Source of the DNA: Acidimicrobiia bacterium
GTDB lineage: Bacteria; Actinomycetota; Acidimicrobiia; IMCC26256; JAMXLJ01
Length of the DNA stretch: 51,042 bases
Direction of reading: 5' to 3'
Assembly (NCBI GenBank): GCA_024281095.1
Contig: JAMXLJ010000113.1
Coordinates: forward strand, 1-51,042
Of this stretch, positions 38,685 to 46,873 are shown in pieces; the stretch's first letter is position 1; every line of letters starts with the position of its first letter. The position numbers and the translations under genes are program-made. The notes under the pieces are model-generated. The model was given only the letters and a program-made list of their open reading frames with translations, did no database searches and was not told where the DNA came from.

Positions 38685-39727
38685 TCCGTTTCGTCGTCGC
38701 CACCGGTGGCCGCGGCCCGCTGCGCGTCCAGCGCGACGAGATACCGCACGGTGCTGTGCTGGACCACGGTGCGCGCCAGCGTGAGCGACCGGTCTTCGAG
38801 CCGTTGCGCGTGCAAGGCGCGCCCCGCGCGACCGGCGAGCCGCAACGCGGCCAGCGTCGCCCGGCGCTCGCGTTCAGTCTCGGTCATGGTGTACCGACCC
38901 GCGATCCAGCGCTGGTACCACGGGGCGCCGGCGCGGTACTTCTCGGGCCGCCACGGGCCGGCGATGTCGGGATGGAGCACATGGAGCGCGTGGTTTTCGC
39001 GGACCTGCTGGCGTGCAAGCGCGAGGAAGTCGTCCGCGGACCGCACGTAGTGATGGGTCGCGAGGAGTGAGCGGTCGAAGACCCCACGCAGGCCGGCGGC
39101 GCGGCAGCGGAAGCCGAGCTCGCGGTCCTCGTGTTGGCGGTACGGGAACACGTGGTTGAAGAGGCCCACGCGCATGCAGTCGGACCGGCGGAGCGACACG
39201 TTCCCGCTCCACAGGTCGAACAGCACCGCGTCAGGCGACTCCTCGTAGCGCCGGCACACGCGTTCGTAGTCGCGCGAATACACCCGCGCGGGGGCCGAGG
39301 TACGCAAGAGGTGCTCCGCCACGGGCATCCAGCCGACCACGACGAGACCGGGATGCTCCTGGTGGCGCGCCGCGTGCCCGCCGGCGAGACCGGGGCCTGC
39401 GAGCACGTCGTCGTCGAGGAAGAGCACGACGTCGCCCGCGGCCTGTGCCGCGCCGAGGGCCCGTGCCGCGTTCGGCCGCCCGCCCGCGCCCGGCACCACG
39501 CACGCGCGCACCTTGGGTGGAAGGTCCGAAAGGAACGCCGAGTGGCGTTCGACCGTTTCGTCGCCGTCGAGCACGACGAGCACCTCGGTGACCGTCGGAT
39601 CGTCGTGCACTGCCGCGATGGCCTTGCGGAGGAACGCCGGATCACGGACCCGCGTGGGGATGACGACCGATACGGTGCGCGTCAGGCTCTCTGCCCCGCC
39701 CCATGTCACGGAGACATTGTGGCCCAT
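38624..39727 (-). CDS. GT2-family glycosyltransferase
   Basis: The 367-residue product has a GT-A fold: TVSVVIPTRVRDPAFLRKAI, VLVVLDGDETV, the GGRPNAARALGAAQAAGDVV segment and the metal-binding LFLDDDV. Later parts include WSGNVSLRRSDCMRVGLFNH, QHEDRELGFRCRAAGLRGVF and a helical tail. Sugar donor and acceptor are unknown; a cell-envelope polymer is likely. The ATG at 39727 is the best start, though no ribosome-binding site is clear. It is divergent from the AlkP-superfamily gene by 81 bp, which suggests shared control. Confidence 0.87.
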   Translation of the reverse strand: MGHNVSVTWGGAESLTRTVSVVIPTRVRDPAFLRKAIAAVHDDPTVTEVLVVLDGDETVERHSAFLSDLPPKVRACVVPGAGGRPNAARALGAAQAAGDVVLFLDDDVLAGPGLAGGHAARHQEHPGLVVVGWMPVAEHLLRTSAPARVYSRDYERVCRRYEESPDAVLFDLWSGNVSLRRSDCMRVGLFNHVFPYRQHEDRELGFRCRAAGLRGVFDRSLLATHHYVRSADDFLALARQQVRENHALHVLHPDIAGPWRPEKYRAGAPWYQRWIAGRYTMTETERERRATLAALRLAGRAGRALHAQRLEDRSLTLARTVVQHSTVRYLVALDAQRAAATGGDDETDQLATSDAMPATIITKPSAT

Positions 39728-39808
39728 GGGGAGGAACCGGGCACACAACGGACCCTTGCGAACGCGTAAAGTGCTGGGTCGCGCCGTCGCGGGGCCGAGG
39801 AGGGGCAA

Positions 39809-41509
39809 GTGGGGCGAGTGCTGGCGATCGGTCTCGACTCCGGGACCGCAGCCGTGGTCGAGCGCCTGGCGGCCGAGGGCACACTGCCGAACTTTGCCGC
39901 CATGCGGCCCCGAGCCGCCCGATATCACCTGCACAGCGGCCCCCACCACCGGCACGGGATGCTCTGGCCGCAGTTCATCGCGGGCGTGGAGGGCAAGATC
40001 GGCGGCGAGTGGCTGCGGATGACATTCGATCCCGCGACCTACGAGCCGTACCAGGAGAGTGCCCACCACGAGGTCGGTGGACTGGGGCCGTTCTGGGAGC
40101 GGGCCGGCGTGGAAACGGTGCTGTTCGACGTTCCCCGGGCCACGTGCGGCCGTTCAGGGGTGCAGATCACGTCGTGGGGCGGTCACGCGCCCCTGTACCC
40201 CCGTGCGTCGAACCCCAGGGGTCTGCTCGACGAGATCGACCGTACGTTCGGCCCACACCCCGCGTTCGGCAACGACTACGGCGCCGGATGGCACGACCCG
40301 TCCCGCCTCGACACGCTCACCGACGCCCTCGAGATCGGCGCCCGCCGGCGGGGCCGGATCGCCCGTCATCTCCAGGAGCGGTTCCCATGGGAGCTGTTCG
40401 TCACGGTCATGTCGGAGACGCACTCGCTGTCGGAGTTCGCGTGGCACGGCATCGACGACGAGCATCCGCTCGCGCCCGAGCGTGGCGCGCACGCGGCCGG
40501 TCTGATGCGCCGGATGTACCGCGCGGTCGACGACGCGATCGGTGAGATGGTGGCCGCGGCCCCCGCCGACGCGAGCGTGCTCGTGTTCTCCCTCGACGCG
40601 ATGAAGTCGAGCCACGGGGACATCCCCTCCATCGTCCTGCTGCCCGAGCTCATGCACCGCGTGCAGTTTGGGTCTCCGCTGGTGCACGACCCCGATCAGG
40701 CCGCGTGGCGAGCGGCAGGCTGCCCGCCGCTCGTGGCCCGAGGCGGACGGCCGTGGCGCCCCGACCTCGACGAGCGGCTCGTGCACCGGGTGGAGCCGGG
40801 AGGCTTGCGGGCCCGGGTGCACAAGATCCCGGGTTACGACGCGCTGCGCCAGAGCCGTATGAGCACCGCGGCCATCGCGCGTCTACGACGCGTGCACAAC
40901 GGCGCGCTCGGCCTGCCGATCCCGCGTGAATACCGCGGCGGGCGCGACGACGCCGAGCGGATGCGTGAGTCCACCGCACGCATGCTGTTCGTCGGGCATT
41001 ACCAGCCCTACTGGCGGCGCATGCCCGCGTTCGTCCTGCCATCGTTCGGCGACGGATACGTCCGGGTCAACCTGGCCGGACGCGAACGCGACGGCATCGT
41101 CGTCGCCGATGACTACGAGCAGGTACTCGACGACGTCGAACGGCTGATCCGCGCGTGCCGCAACCCGCGCACCGGCCGTCCCGTCGTGTACGACATCGAG
41201 CGCGCCGCCGGCGACCCGTACGAGGCCGATCGCTACGCCGACCTCATCATCCGTTGGACGGAGCCGATCGACGCGTTCGACCATCCCGATGTCGGCACCG
41301 TCGGCCCGTTCCCGTTGCACCGCACGGGCACGCACGCCGACGGCGGCTTCCTCTGGATGACCGGCGAGGGAGTCACGCCGGGCGACCGGGGTGACGGCTC
41401 GGTGCTCGACCTGCCCCCGACGATCTTGGCGCTGCTGGGCCGGCGGCCGCCGCAGCCGCTGTCAGGACGCGCGCTCGTGACGCCGAGCGGCGCACCCCAG
41501 CCCGTCTGA
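39809..41509 (+). CDS. AlkP-superfamily (COG3379-like) phosphohydrolase, divergent active site
   Basis: The 566-residue product starts VGRVLAIGLDSGTAAVVERL and has the PNFAAM, VMSETHSLSEFAWHGIDDEH and DDAIGEMVAAAPADASVLVF segments of type I phosphodiesterase/nucleotide pyrophosphatase-like proteins. The expected catalytic Thr before the first conserved Trp is replaced (GPHHRHGMLWPQFIAG), and the usual SDHG metal motif reads SLDAMKSSHGD. It may therefore use altered chemistry or be non-catalytic. GTG 39809 follows GAGGAGGGG. No signal peptide is seen. Neighbours are a GT2 and a TreT-like glycosyltransferase, which hints at sugar-phosphate substrates. Confidence 0.8.
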   Translation: MGRVLAIGLDSGTAAVVERLAAEGTLPNFAAMRPRAARYHLHSGPHHRHGMLWPQFIAGVEGKIGGEWLRMTFDPATYEPYQESAHHEVGGLGPFWERAGVETVLFDVPRATCGRSGVQITSWGGHAPLYPRASNPRGLLDEIDRTFGPHPAFGNDYGAGWHDPSRLDTLTDALEIGARRRGRIARHLQERFPWELFVTVMSETHSLSEFAWHGIDDEHPLAPERGAHAAGLMRRMYRAVDDAIGEMVAAAPADASVLVFSLDAMKSSHGDIPSIVLLPELMHRVQFGSPLVHDPDQAAWRAAGCPPLVARGGRPWRPDLDERLVHRVEPGGLRARVHKIPGYDALRQSRMSTAAIARLRRVHNGALGLPIPREYRGGRDDAERMRESTARMLFVGHYQPYWRRMPAFVLPSFGDGYVRVNLAGRERDGIVVADDYEQVLDDVERLIRACRNPRTGRPVVYDIERAAGDPYEADRYADLIIRWTEPIDAFDHPDVGTVGPFPLHRTGTHADGGFLWMTGEGVTPGDRGDGSVLDLPPTILALLGRRPPQPLSGRALVTPSGAPQPV

Positions 41510-41511
41510 GG

Positions 41512-42954
41512 TCAGGACGCGCCTCGCGACGCGTCCAACGTCGCGAACAGGCTGGCGTACCGCTCGAGATGGCGGTCGCCCAGGAATTCCTCCTTGGCGC
41601 GCGCATGAGCGGCCTCGCCGATCTGCGATGCGCGGGCCGGTTCGTCGAGCAGGTCGTTCACCGCGGCCCCGAACGCGGCGAGGTCTTCGGCGTCGTCGAC
41701 GAGCACCCCGGTCTGCCCGTGGGTGATCTGGTCGACGATGCCGCCGACGCGGCTCGCGACCACGGCGCGGTGCTTCCACATCGCTTCGGACACGGTGAGG
41801 CCGAAGCCCTCGGCGAGGCTCTTTTGCGCCACGACGGTCGCGTGACGTTGCAGCGCGTTGACGATCACCGCGGCCTCGTCGGGGTCGTGCATGGGCACGC
41901 AGGCGAGGTGGATTCGGCTTCTTGCCGCCGCAGGAAGGCTCCGCCAACGGTTGATGCACTCGTCGAGCACCTGTTCGGCTTCCGGATCGTCGGCAACGCC
42001 GTGCACGGCCGGTCCCACGAGGGCGAGGTGCGCGTCGGTGCTCACGTCGACGTACCGGGCAAACGACTCCATGACGCCGGCCATGTCCTTCATCGGATCC
42101 CAACGCGACGCCTGCATCACGAGCGGTGCGTCGAGCGGGGGTGGCGGGCCCGTCTGGAGGATGTCGACGCGGCGGTCGACCCGGCCCGGTGATCCGTCGC
42201 GGCGTGTGAACGTGACACCCGACGGCTCCGTGCCGTCGGCGGCAAGGCCCACGTACTCGAGGATCGCGCGCACCTGCGACCGGTCGAGGTCCATGTTCTT
42301 CGTCGAGAACGGGTCGATGGACGGCGGGATGACGTGCAGCCGCTCAGGGCGAACCCACGGGGGCGCGAACGCGGCGCGCGTGAAGACGAACGCGTCGACG
42401 TCCTCCAAGTAGGGCCGGATGAACTCCCAACCGCGTTCGGTGTGCTCGTTCGGCTCGTCGCGCCCGACGTGACAGCGCCACACGATCGGCACCCCGGAGC
42501 GACGAAGGTGCGGAACCAAGCCGGCAGTCTGCGGGTCGTGGAGCAACACGATGTCGTCGCGACCGATGACCGAACGGAGGTCGTCGGCGTTGATTCGGAG
42601 CGCCTCGTCGTACACCGCACGCTGCTCGGGGCCGAGGGGACCACCGTCGCCGGCCGCCCCGTAGAGCAAATTGTGGATCCGCTTCGTGATCTCGAAGAAG
42701 CCGGGATGGCAGGAGATGACCATCCACGACGCGTCGATCCCGACGCCGCGTGCGTATGCGAGCAAGGTCTGCAGCAGCTCGGCGACACCGCCGCCCGTCG
42801 CGGTGGAGTTGACGTTGACCACACGCCTCCCGGCGAGGAACTCGCGCGCCGCAGCCGCGGTCTTCTCGAATTCATCGGTGCGTTCCGCGCCGATGAGCGC
42901 TTCGAGCCGCTCCGGTACGAGTGCCTCGACGTGCACGGTTTCGAGCCGAGTCAT
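41512..42954 (-). CDS. TreT-like trehalose synthase / GT4 glycosyltransferase
   Basis: TreT makes trehalose from a nucleoside-diphospho-glucose and glucose. The 480-residue product has the family N-terminal motif VVNVNSTATGGGVAELLQTL, then WMVISCHPGFFEITKRIHNL, DIVLLHDPQTAGLVPHLRR and CHVGRDEPNEHTERGWEFIR, and the GT4 nucleotide-sugar site QASRWDPMKDMAGVMESFAR with QKSLAEGFGLTVSEAMWKHR. ATG 42954 is preferred; a TATGCT -10 candidate lies near 42994-42989. Its stop is 2 nt from that of the AlkP-like gene, with no terminator between. The assignment to TreT rather than another GT4 rests on the N-terminal half. Confidence 0.88.
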   Translation of the reverse strand: MTRLETVHVEALVPERLEALIGAERTDEFEKTAAAAREFLAGRRVVNVNSTATGGGVAELLQTLLAYARGVGIDASWMVISCHPGFFEITKRIHNLLYGAAGDGGPLGPEQRAVYDEALRINADDLRSVIGRDDIVLLHDPQTAGLVPHLRRSGVPIVWRCHVGRDEPNEHTERGWEFIRPYLEDVDAFVFTRAAFAPPWVRPERLHVIPPSIDPFSTKNMDLDRSQVRAILEYVGLAADGTEPSGVTFTRRDGSPGRVDRRVDILQTGPPPPLDAPLVMQASRWDPMKDMAGVMESFARYVDVSTDAHLALVGPAVHGVADDPEAEQVLDECINRWRSLPAAARSRIHLACVPMHDPDEAAVIVNALQRHATVVAQKSLAEGFGLTVSEAMWKHRAVVASRVGGIVDQITHGQTGVLVDDAEDLAAFGAAVNDLLDEPARASQIGEAAHARAKEEFLGDRHLERYASLFATLDASRGAS

Positions 42955-43054
42955 GCGCACCGATCCCACGGTCGACGATCCGGCGCGGAGCATAAGACGA
43001 TCCGGCGATCGGCGCGCCTGTGGCTCGGATGCGCGTGGCCGGCGGTTGCGGCCG

Positions 43055-43408
43055 TCAGCCGCAGTCGACGGCGACGAGGCGCCGCGGCGACACCGTCGTG
43101 TGACGGTCGCCTGGTGCCTCACGCCGGGCGTCGCGTTGCAGACGGCGCAGGAGGCTCCGTCGTTCCCGCGGCGTGAGCCCGCCACGTATCCCGAACGGTT
43201 CGTTGGCCGCGATGGCCTCGGCGAGACAGTCGAGGCGTACCGGGCAGCGTGCGCAGACGGCCTTCGCGTCGGCCTTCGTGTCTGGGGTCAGCGGCTCGGG
43301 ATAGAAGATCTCGGTGTCGAGACCCGCGCACTCGGCCCACGCGCGCCATCCGGCGCGTCGGGTGCGTGTCGGCGTCTCGGTGTGCGTCTCCGGCTGAGTC
43401 TGAACCAT
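43055..43408 (-). CDS. WhiB family iron-sulfur transcriptional regulator
   Basis: WhiB proteins bind a 4Fe-4S cluster and the principal sigma factor; they are restricted to actinobacteria and their phages. The 117-residue product has the four cysteines C27, C52, C55 and C61 (AECAGLD and VCARCPVRLDC) and the turn FGIRGGLTPRERR, where the usual G(V/I)WGG reads GIRGG. A basic C-terminal tail (LLRRLQRDARRE) would contact DNA. Which Whi subfamily it belongs to is not clear. The ATG at 43408 follows a TACGGT -10 hexamer by 7 nt. Confidence 0.93.
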   Translation of the reverse strand: MVQTQPETHTETPTRTRRAGWRAWAECAGLDTEIFYPEPLTPDTKADAKAVCARCPVRLDCLAEAIAANEPFGIRGGLTPRERRSLLRRLQRDARREAPGDRHTTVSPRRLVAVDCG

Positions 43409-43415
43409 CGCGGCG

Positions 43416-43421
43416 ACCGTA
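43416..43421 (-). promoter_or_regulatory. -10 hexamer of the whiB gene (leaderless)
   Basis: TACGGT on the minus strand ends 7 nt before the ATG at 43408. Confidence 0.4.
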
Positions 43422-43599
43422 TCGAGAGCTTGCGACGCCACGGCTTCGTCCGTGTTGAGGCACGATGAACAGTCGGCGTCGGACCGGTGTCGGCGCCGCG
43501 CGGCCGGCGCCGAAAATGAGCCGCGCGGCCCTGGTGACGTGCACCCGGTTCGGCGCATCATCGTGCGGGGAGAGCGGGCGGGGCGGAAGGTCGAACGTG

Positions 43600-43902
43600 A
43601 TGCACAGGCTGTTCGTGCTGCTCTTCACTCCGTGGATCGCGCTGTGCCTGTACGGGAGCTCCCGCGCGTCCGCGGCGACGTACCCCGACAACGGCGCCGC
43701 CCCGACGGCCCAGGTGCTGTCGGCGCGTGTCGTGCAGGAGCGGCACGGAGTCAACGCGCCGAGCTCGGCGCTGCCGTTCACCGGTACCGACGCGCTGATG
43801 CTCGCGACGTTCGGCGCGGCGGTGCTGCTGCCCGGCATCGGGCTGCTCGTCGTCGCCCGCCGGCACCGCGGTGAGGGGATCGCGCAAGGCGCGTCCGCCT
43901 GA
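43600..43902 (+). CDS. Very small LPXTG-type (LPFTG) cell-wall-anchored protein
   Basis: The 100-residue product has a signal peptide (HRLFVLLFTPWIALCLYGSS, cut predicted after SRASA), a mature region of only about 32 residues (ATYPDNGAAPTAQVL onward) and a sortase signal: LPFTG at 58-62, a hydrophobic helix (DALMLATFGAAVLLPGIGLL) and a basic tail (ARRHRGEG). After sorting, about 36 residues would remain on the wall. ATG 43600 has GGAAGGTCGAAC upstream. No sortase gene is in the window. Function unknown; a short surface peptide, spacer or signal is possible. Confidence 0.75.
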   Translation: MHRLFVLLFTPWIALCLYGSSRASAATYPDNGAAPTAQVLSARVVQERHGVNAPSSALPFTGTDALMLATFGAAVLLPGIGLLVVARRHRGEGIAQGASA

Positions 43903-43918
43903 TCCAGGCCGACGCGGC

Positions 43919-44671
43919 CTAGCCCAGCGGAAGCGCGCGCCGGATCCGCCGCACGACCGCACCACCGGCTTCGACGGCGAGCCCGGCGGCGATCGCCCCG
44001 AGGTTGCATCCCGGCGCGGTTGCCGACGGCTCCCGACCGGACTGCGGGGTGGGCGCTGCGGTCGGCGCCTCGGTGCCGGGCCCTCCCACCTCGGCCGCGG
44101 TCGCTTCCGGGACCACCTCGACCTCGACCTCGACCACCTCGATCACGTCGGCCACCACCGGGCCCTCGACCAGCTCGTCGGGCGGGGCGGCTCGCTCGAT
44201 CTCGTCCAGCTCGTCGACCTCAACGGGCTCGTCGACCTCGACGGGCTCGTCGCGCCGGGCCTCGTCCCGGTGCTCGACCGCTCCGCCGAGCGCCCGCCAC
44301 ACGTCGCTGACCTGGTGGAACTCGACCTCACGTGGGAGCGTGGCGAGCAGTCCCAGCACGGCGTCGGACGCGCCCTCCTCGTCGGCGATGATCAGGAGCG
44401 CGTCGCGGCCCGCGGGGAACACCGACGGTCGCAGGTGCCGGGCGATCTCCGAGCGCAACTCGACGTCGTCGTGCGAGAGCCCGCCGGGCATGCCGTCCTC
44501 GGGACCCTCCGCGATGAGCGAGTCCGGCGTCGGTTCGCCGTCCGCGGGCGGTTCCGCCTCGAGATCCTCACGCGCTCGGTTCTCCAGCGGCGCCCCGTGT
44601 GTCAGCGGCGCGACCTCCTGCGCCATCTCGTCGTCGAGCCGAGATCCATGCTGCACGCTGCCTCGCTCCAC
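43919..44671 (-). CDS. DUF2795 domain protein with acidic C-terminal region
   Basis: The 250-residue product has a DUF2795 domain at about residues 75-131 (HLRPSVFPAGRDALLIIADE, LGLLATLPREVEFHQVSDVW). This domain is common in actinobacteria and has no established function. A low-complexity acidic stretch follows, with two VEVDEPVEVDE-type repeats and runs of Val/Glu, and the end is basic (VVRRIRRALPLG). GTG 44671 has GGGAGG about 6 nt upstream. It converges on the LPFTG gene, with 16 bp between the stops. Confidence 0.75.
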   Translation of the reverse strand: MERGSVQHGSRLDDEMAQEVAPLTHGAPLENRAREDLEAEPPADGEPTPDSLIAEGPEDGMPGGLSHDDVELRSEIARHLRPSVFPAGRDALLIIADEEGASDAVLGLLATLPREVEFHQVSDVWRALGGAVEHRDEARRDEPVEVDEPVEVDELDEIERAAPPDELVEGPVVADVIEVVEVEVEVVPEATAAEVGGPGTEAPTAAPTPQSGREPSATAPGCNLGAIAAGLAVEAGGAVVRRIRRALPLG

Positions 44672-44843
44672 CGTGGCCTCCCTCGAACGTGTCGGCTGTT
44701 CCTACCCCCGAGGCCGCGGGCGCTGACACGTTGGCGACATCCGCTCCCGTGGCGGGGTGATCCGCGCCGGGCTGCACGGCGAAGAGCCGGCGACGGATCA
44801 CACGACGGCGGGCTGCGGCCCACCGGCGACGCCGAGGTGAGCC
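44672..44843. other. DUF2795/SnoaL intergenic region with an 8-bp inverted repeat
   Basis: Arms GTGATCCG (44757-44764) and CGGATCAC (44794-44801) flank 29 bp. A possible operator for the SnoaL-like gene, but without a convincing promoter. Nothing else recognised. Confidence 0.3.
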
Positions 44844-45254
44844 ATGTCGAACGTCGATCGGGTGCAGGAGATCTACGCCGCGTTCGGCCGCGGCGACATC
44901 CCGTACATCCTCGACCAGATCGCGGACGACGTGTCGTGGGACGAGGAGGTGCCGGGCTACGGCGTCGCGTACCTCGAGCCCGGCAGTGGCAGAGATCACG
45001 TCGCAAAGTTCTTCGCCGGCGCCGGCGCCGACGCGCTCGAGTTCGATCGGTTCGAGCCGCTGAACTTTCTCGCCGGAGGCGACCAGGTCGCCGCGATCAT
45101 CCGGGTCGGTGCACGCAACGCGGCCACGAGCCGGCGCATCGACGACTACGAGGTTCACGTGTGGACGTTCGGCGCCGACGGCCGCGTGACGCGGTTCGCC
45201 CACGTGGTCGATCGCCACGCGCACGTCAGCGCCTGGCGCGACGAGGACCCGTAG
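44844..45254 (+). CDS. SnoaL-like / NTF2-fold protein 1
   Basis: The 136-residue product is a single NTF2-like cone: RVQEIYAAFGRGDIPYILDQ, DDVSWDEEVPGYGVAYLEPG, the glycine-rich GRDHVAKFFAG and the end YEVHVWTFGADGRVTRFAHV. Such proteins bind or isomerise small hydrophobic molecules; the ligand is unknown. ATG 44844 has GAGGTGAG a few bases upstream. A second NTF2-like gene follows 154 bp later on the same strand. Confidence 0.8.
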   Translation: MSNVDRVQEIYAAFGRGDIPYILDQIADDVSWDEEVPGYGVAYLEPGSGRDHVAKFFAGAGADALEFDRFEPLNFLAGGDQVAAIIRVGARNAATSRRIDDYEVHVWTFGADGRVTRFAHVVDRHAHVSAWRDEDP

Positions 45255-45408
45255 ACCACGGAAGTTCGTGCGTGTTTCGCAACGCGCCGCTCGCGATTGC
45301 ACAAACGCGCGGGCCGGCGCGCGCCGCATGGCACGGTGGCATGGCGTTAGGGTCCGATGTCCGCGTGCTGAAGCCTTGTCGCCGCGGGCCACCCGGACCG
45401 GAGGATCG

Positions 45409-45843
45409 ATGATCGACGAAGCGTTACGGGCGCGCCGCCTCGAGATCGTCGAGGAGCATTTCCGGACCGAGGTGACACAGGAGTTCGACCTCACCCTCGC
45501 AACTTTCAACGGGCACCCGCGCTACGAGATCATGCCGACCGGTCAGGTCTTCGACGGTGACGACGCGGTCATGGGCTACTACCGCACCACGAGAACGGCC
45601 TTCCCGGACCAGCGACACGACAACGTCCGTTTCCATGTGGCCGACGACGCCGTGATCGCGGAGTTCGACCTCCTGGGCACGAACGACGGCGAGTTCTACG
45701 GGCTGCCTCCCACGGGCAAGGCGTTCCGCGTGCCGGTGATCGCGGTGTTCTTCTTCGAAGGCGACCGCATCACCAACGAACGCGTCTACTTCGACGCCGC
45801 CAGCCTCCTCGGGCAGATCGGGCGCGACGAGGTGCTCCAGTGA
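45409..45843 (+). CDS. SnoaL-like / NTF2-fold protein 2 (ester-cyclase type)
   Basis: The 144-residue product has the NTF2-like pattern with the ester-cyclase features YEIMPTGQVFDGDDAVMGYY, TAFPDQRHDNVRFHVADDAV and TGKAFRVPVIAVFFFEGDRI. Substrate unknown. The ATG at 45409 follows GGAGG by 4 nt. A TAGGGT element about 55 nt upstream may be its -10. It is only distantly related to the neighbouring NTF2-like protein, so a recent duplication is unlikely. Confidence 0.82.
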   Translation: MIDEALRARRLEIVEEHFRTEVTQEFDLTLATFNGHPRYEIMPTGQVFDGDDAVMGYYRTTRTAFPDQRHDNVRFHVADDAVIAEFDLLGTNDGEFYGLPPTGKAFRVPVIAVFFFEGDRITNERVYFDAASLLGQIGRDEVLQ

Positions 45844-45863
45844 GCTCGTGCGCGTCGATCTGC

Positions 45864-45937
45864 TGGAGCGGGTGACGGGAATCGAACCCGCGTTCTCAGC
45901 TTGGGAAGCTGATGTTCTGCCGCTGAACTACACCCGC
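45864..45937 (-). tRNA. tRNA-Gly (anticodon CCC)
   Basis: On the minus strand the 74-nt gene has acceptor GCGGGTG/CACCCGC, a D arm, anticodon stem TCAGC/GCTGA with loop TTCCCAA (anticodon CCC, reading GGG), a T arm with GTTCGATTC and an encoded 3' CCA (45866-45864). A TAGGAT -10 candidate lies at 45987-45982. Only one tRNA is visible in the window. Confidence 0.95.
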
Positions 45938-46049
45938 GGAAGGGCGGCGCCGTTGTGACGGCCGCCGTCCGTGAGCGAGTGATCCTAGCGGTCGTGAAAC
46001 GCGGGGCCAGGGGTTCACGCGCCGTCGGCTCGGCGCGCGGCACGGCCGG

Positions 46050-46055
46050 TAGGCT
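46050..46055 (+). promoter_or_regulatory. -10 hexamer of dcd (leaderless or near-leaderless)
   Basis: TAGGCT ends 9 nt before the ATG at 46065, leaving no room for a ribosome-binding site. Confidence 0.45.
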
Positions 46056-46064
46056 CCCGCGCCG

Positions 46065-46640
46065 ATGATCCTGTCGGACCGCACCATTCGGGACGAACTC
46101 GCCGCCGGGCGCATCGTCATCGAACCGCTCGCGGAGGGCTCGGTGCAGCCGAGCTCCGTCGATCTCCACGTCGACCGGTACTTCCGCGTGTTCCGCAACG
46201 ACACCACGCCGTACATCGACCCGAAGGAGCCGCAGGAAGACTTGACCGAGCTCGTCGAGGTACCGCCCGGGCGCAGCTTCATCCTCCACCCGGGCGAGTT
46301 CGTGCTCGGCTCGACGCTCGAGCGGGTCGGTCTCCCCGACGACCTCGTCGCCCGGCTCGAAGGCAAGTCGAGCCTCGGCCGTCTCGGCCTGTTGATCCAC
46401 AGCACCGCCGGCTTCGTCGACGCGGGCTGGGACGGGCACCTCACGCTCGAGCTGTCGAACGTCGCGAACCTGCCGATCGCGATCTACCCGGGGATGAAGA
46501 TCGGCCAGATCTCGTTCCTGCGGATGACCACGGCCGCGGAGAGCCCCTACGGCAGCGCGCGGACGGGCTCGAAGTATCAGGGGCAGCGGGGGCCGACGCC
46601 CAGCCGCTACTACCTCAACTTCCCACGCGAATCGGGGTGA
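46065..46640 (+). CDS. dcd: dCTP deaminase
   Basis: Deaminates dCTP to dUTP; actinobacterial members such as the M. tuberculosis enzyme can also hydrolyse dUTP to dUMP. The 191-residue product starts [20 protein letters not shown] and has [10 protein letters not shown], the active-site [35 protein letters not shown] and the trimer-lid end [20 protein letters not shown]. The length is normal. The start is fixed by the leaderless -10 at 46050. The last 26 bp overlap the 3' end of the convergent small membrane-protein gene. Confidence 0.96.
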   Translation: MILSDRTIRDELAAGRIVIEPLAEGSVQPSSVDLHVDRYFRVFRNDTTPYIDPKEPQEDLTELVEVPPGRSFILHPGEFVLGSTLERVGLPDDLVARLEGKSSLGRLGLLIHSTAGFVDAGWDGHLTLELSNVANLPIAIYPGMKIGQISFLRMTTAAESPYGSARTGSKYQGQRGPTPSRYYLNFPRESG

Positions 46641-46797
46641 CGATTCCCGCGCGGGTCGGCGTGACGGTGGGAAGCGTGAGCCCTTCTTCCCTGATCTCGT
46701 CGTAGTCGGAGCGCTTCACGAGGTACGCCAGCGCCGATACGAGCAGGGCGGCTCCGGCCGCGGCGGCAGTGATGACGGGTGTGGGGCTCACCTGCAT
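46615..46797 (-). CDS. Small single-helix membrane protein, unknown function
   Basis: The 60-residue product has one membrane segment ([20 protein letters not shown]) followed by a charged tail ([16 protein letters not shown]). No family recognised. ATG 46797 lies 6 nt after CAGAAT, a possible -10. The 3' end overlaps dcd by 26 bp. The composition looks coding, but the gene is short. Confidence 0.5.
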   Translation of the reverse strand: MQVSPTPVITAAAAGAALLVSALAYLVKRSDYDEIREEGLTLPTVTPTRAGIVTPIRVGS

Positions 46798-46873
46798 CTC
46801 ATCATTCTGCCCGTCAAAAGCGTGGTTTGACCAATCTTGCGGGCAAGGTCCTCAGCAGTTCACCGGCCGCGGT

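Noticed and set aside
45838-46064. A second tRNA or small RNA near tRNA-Gly
   Set aside because: Only one cloverleaf can be drawn; the rest is promoter-like spacer.
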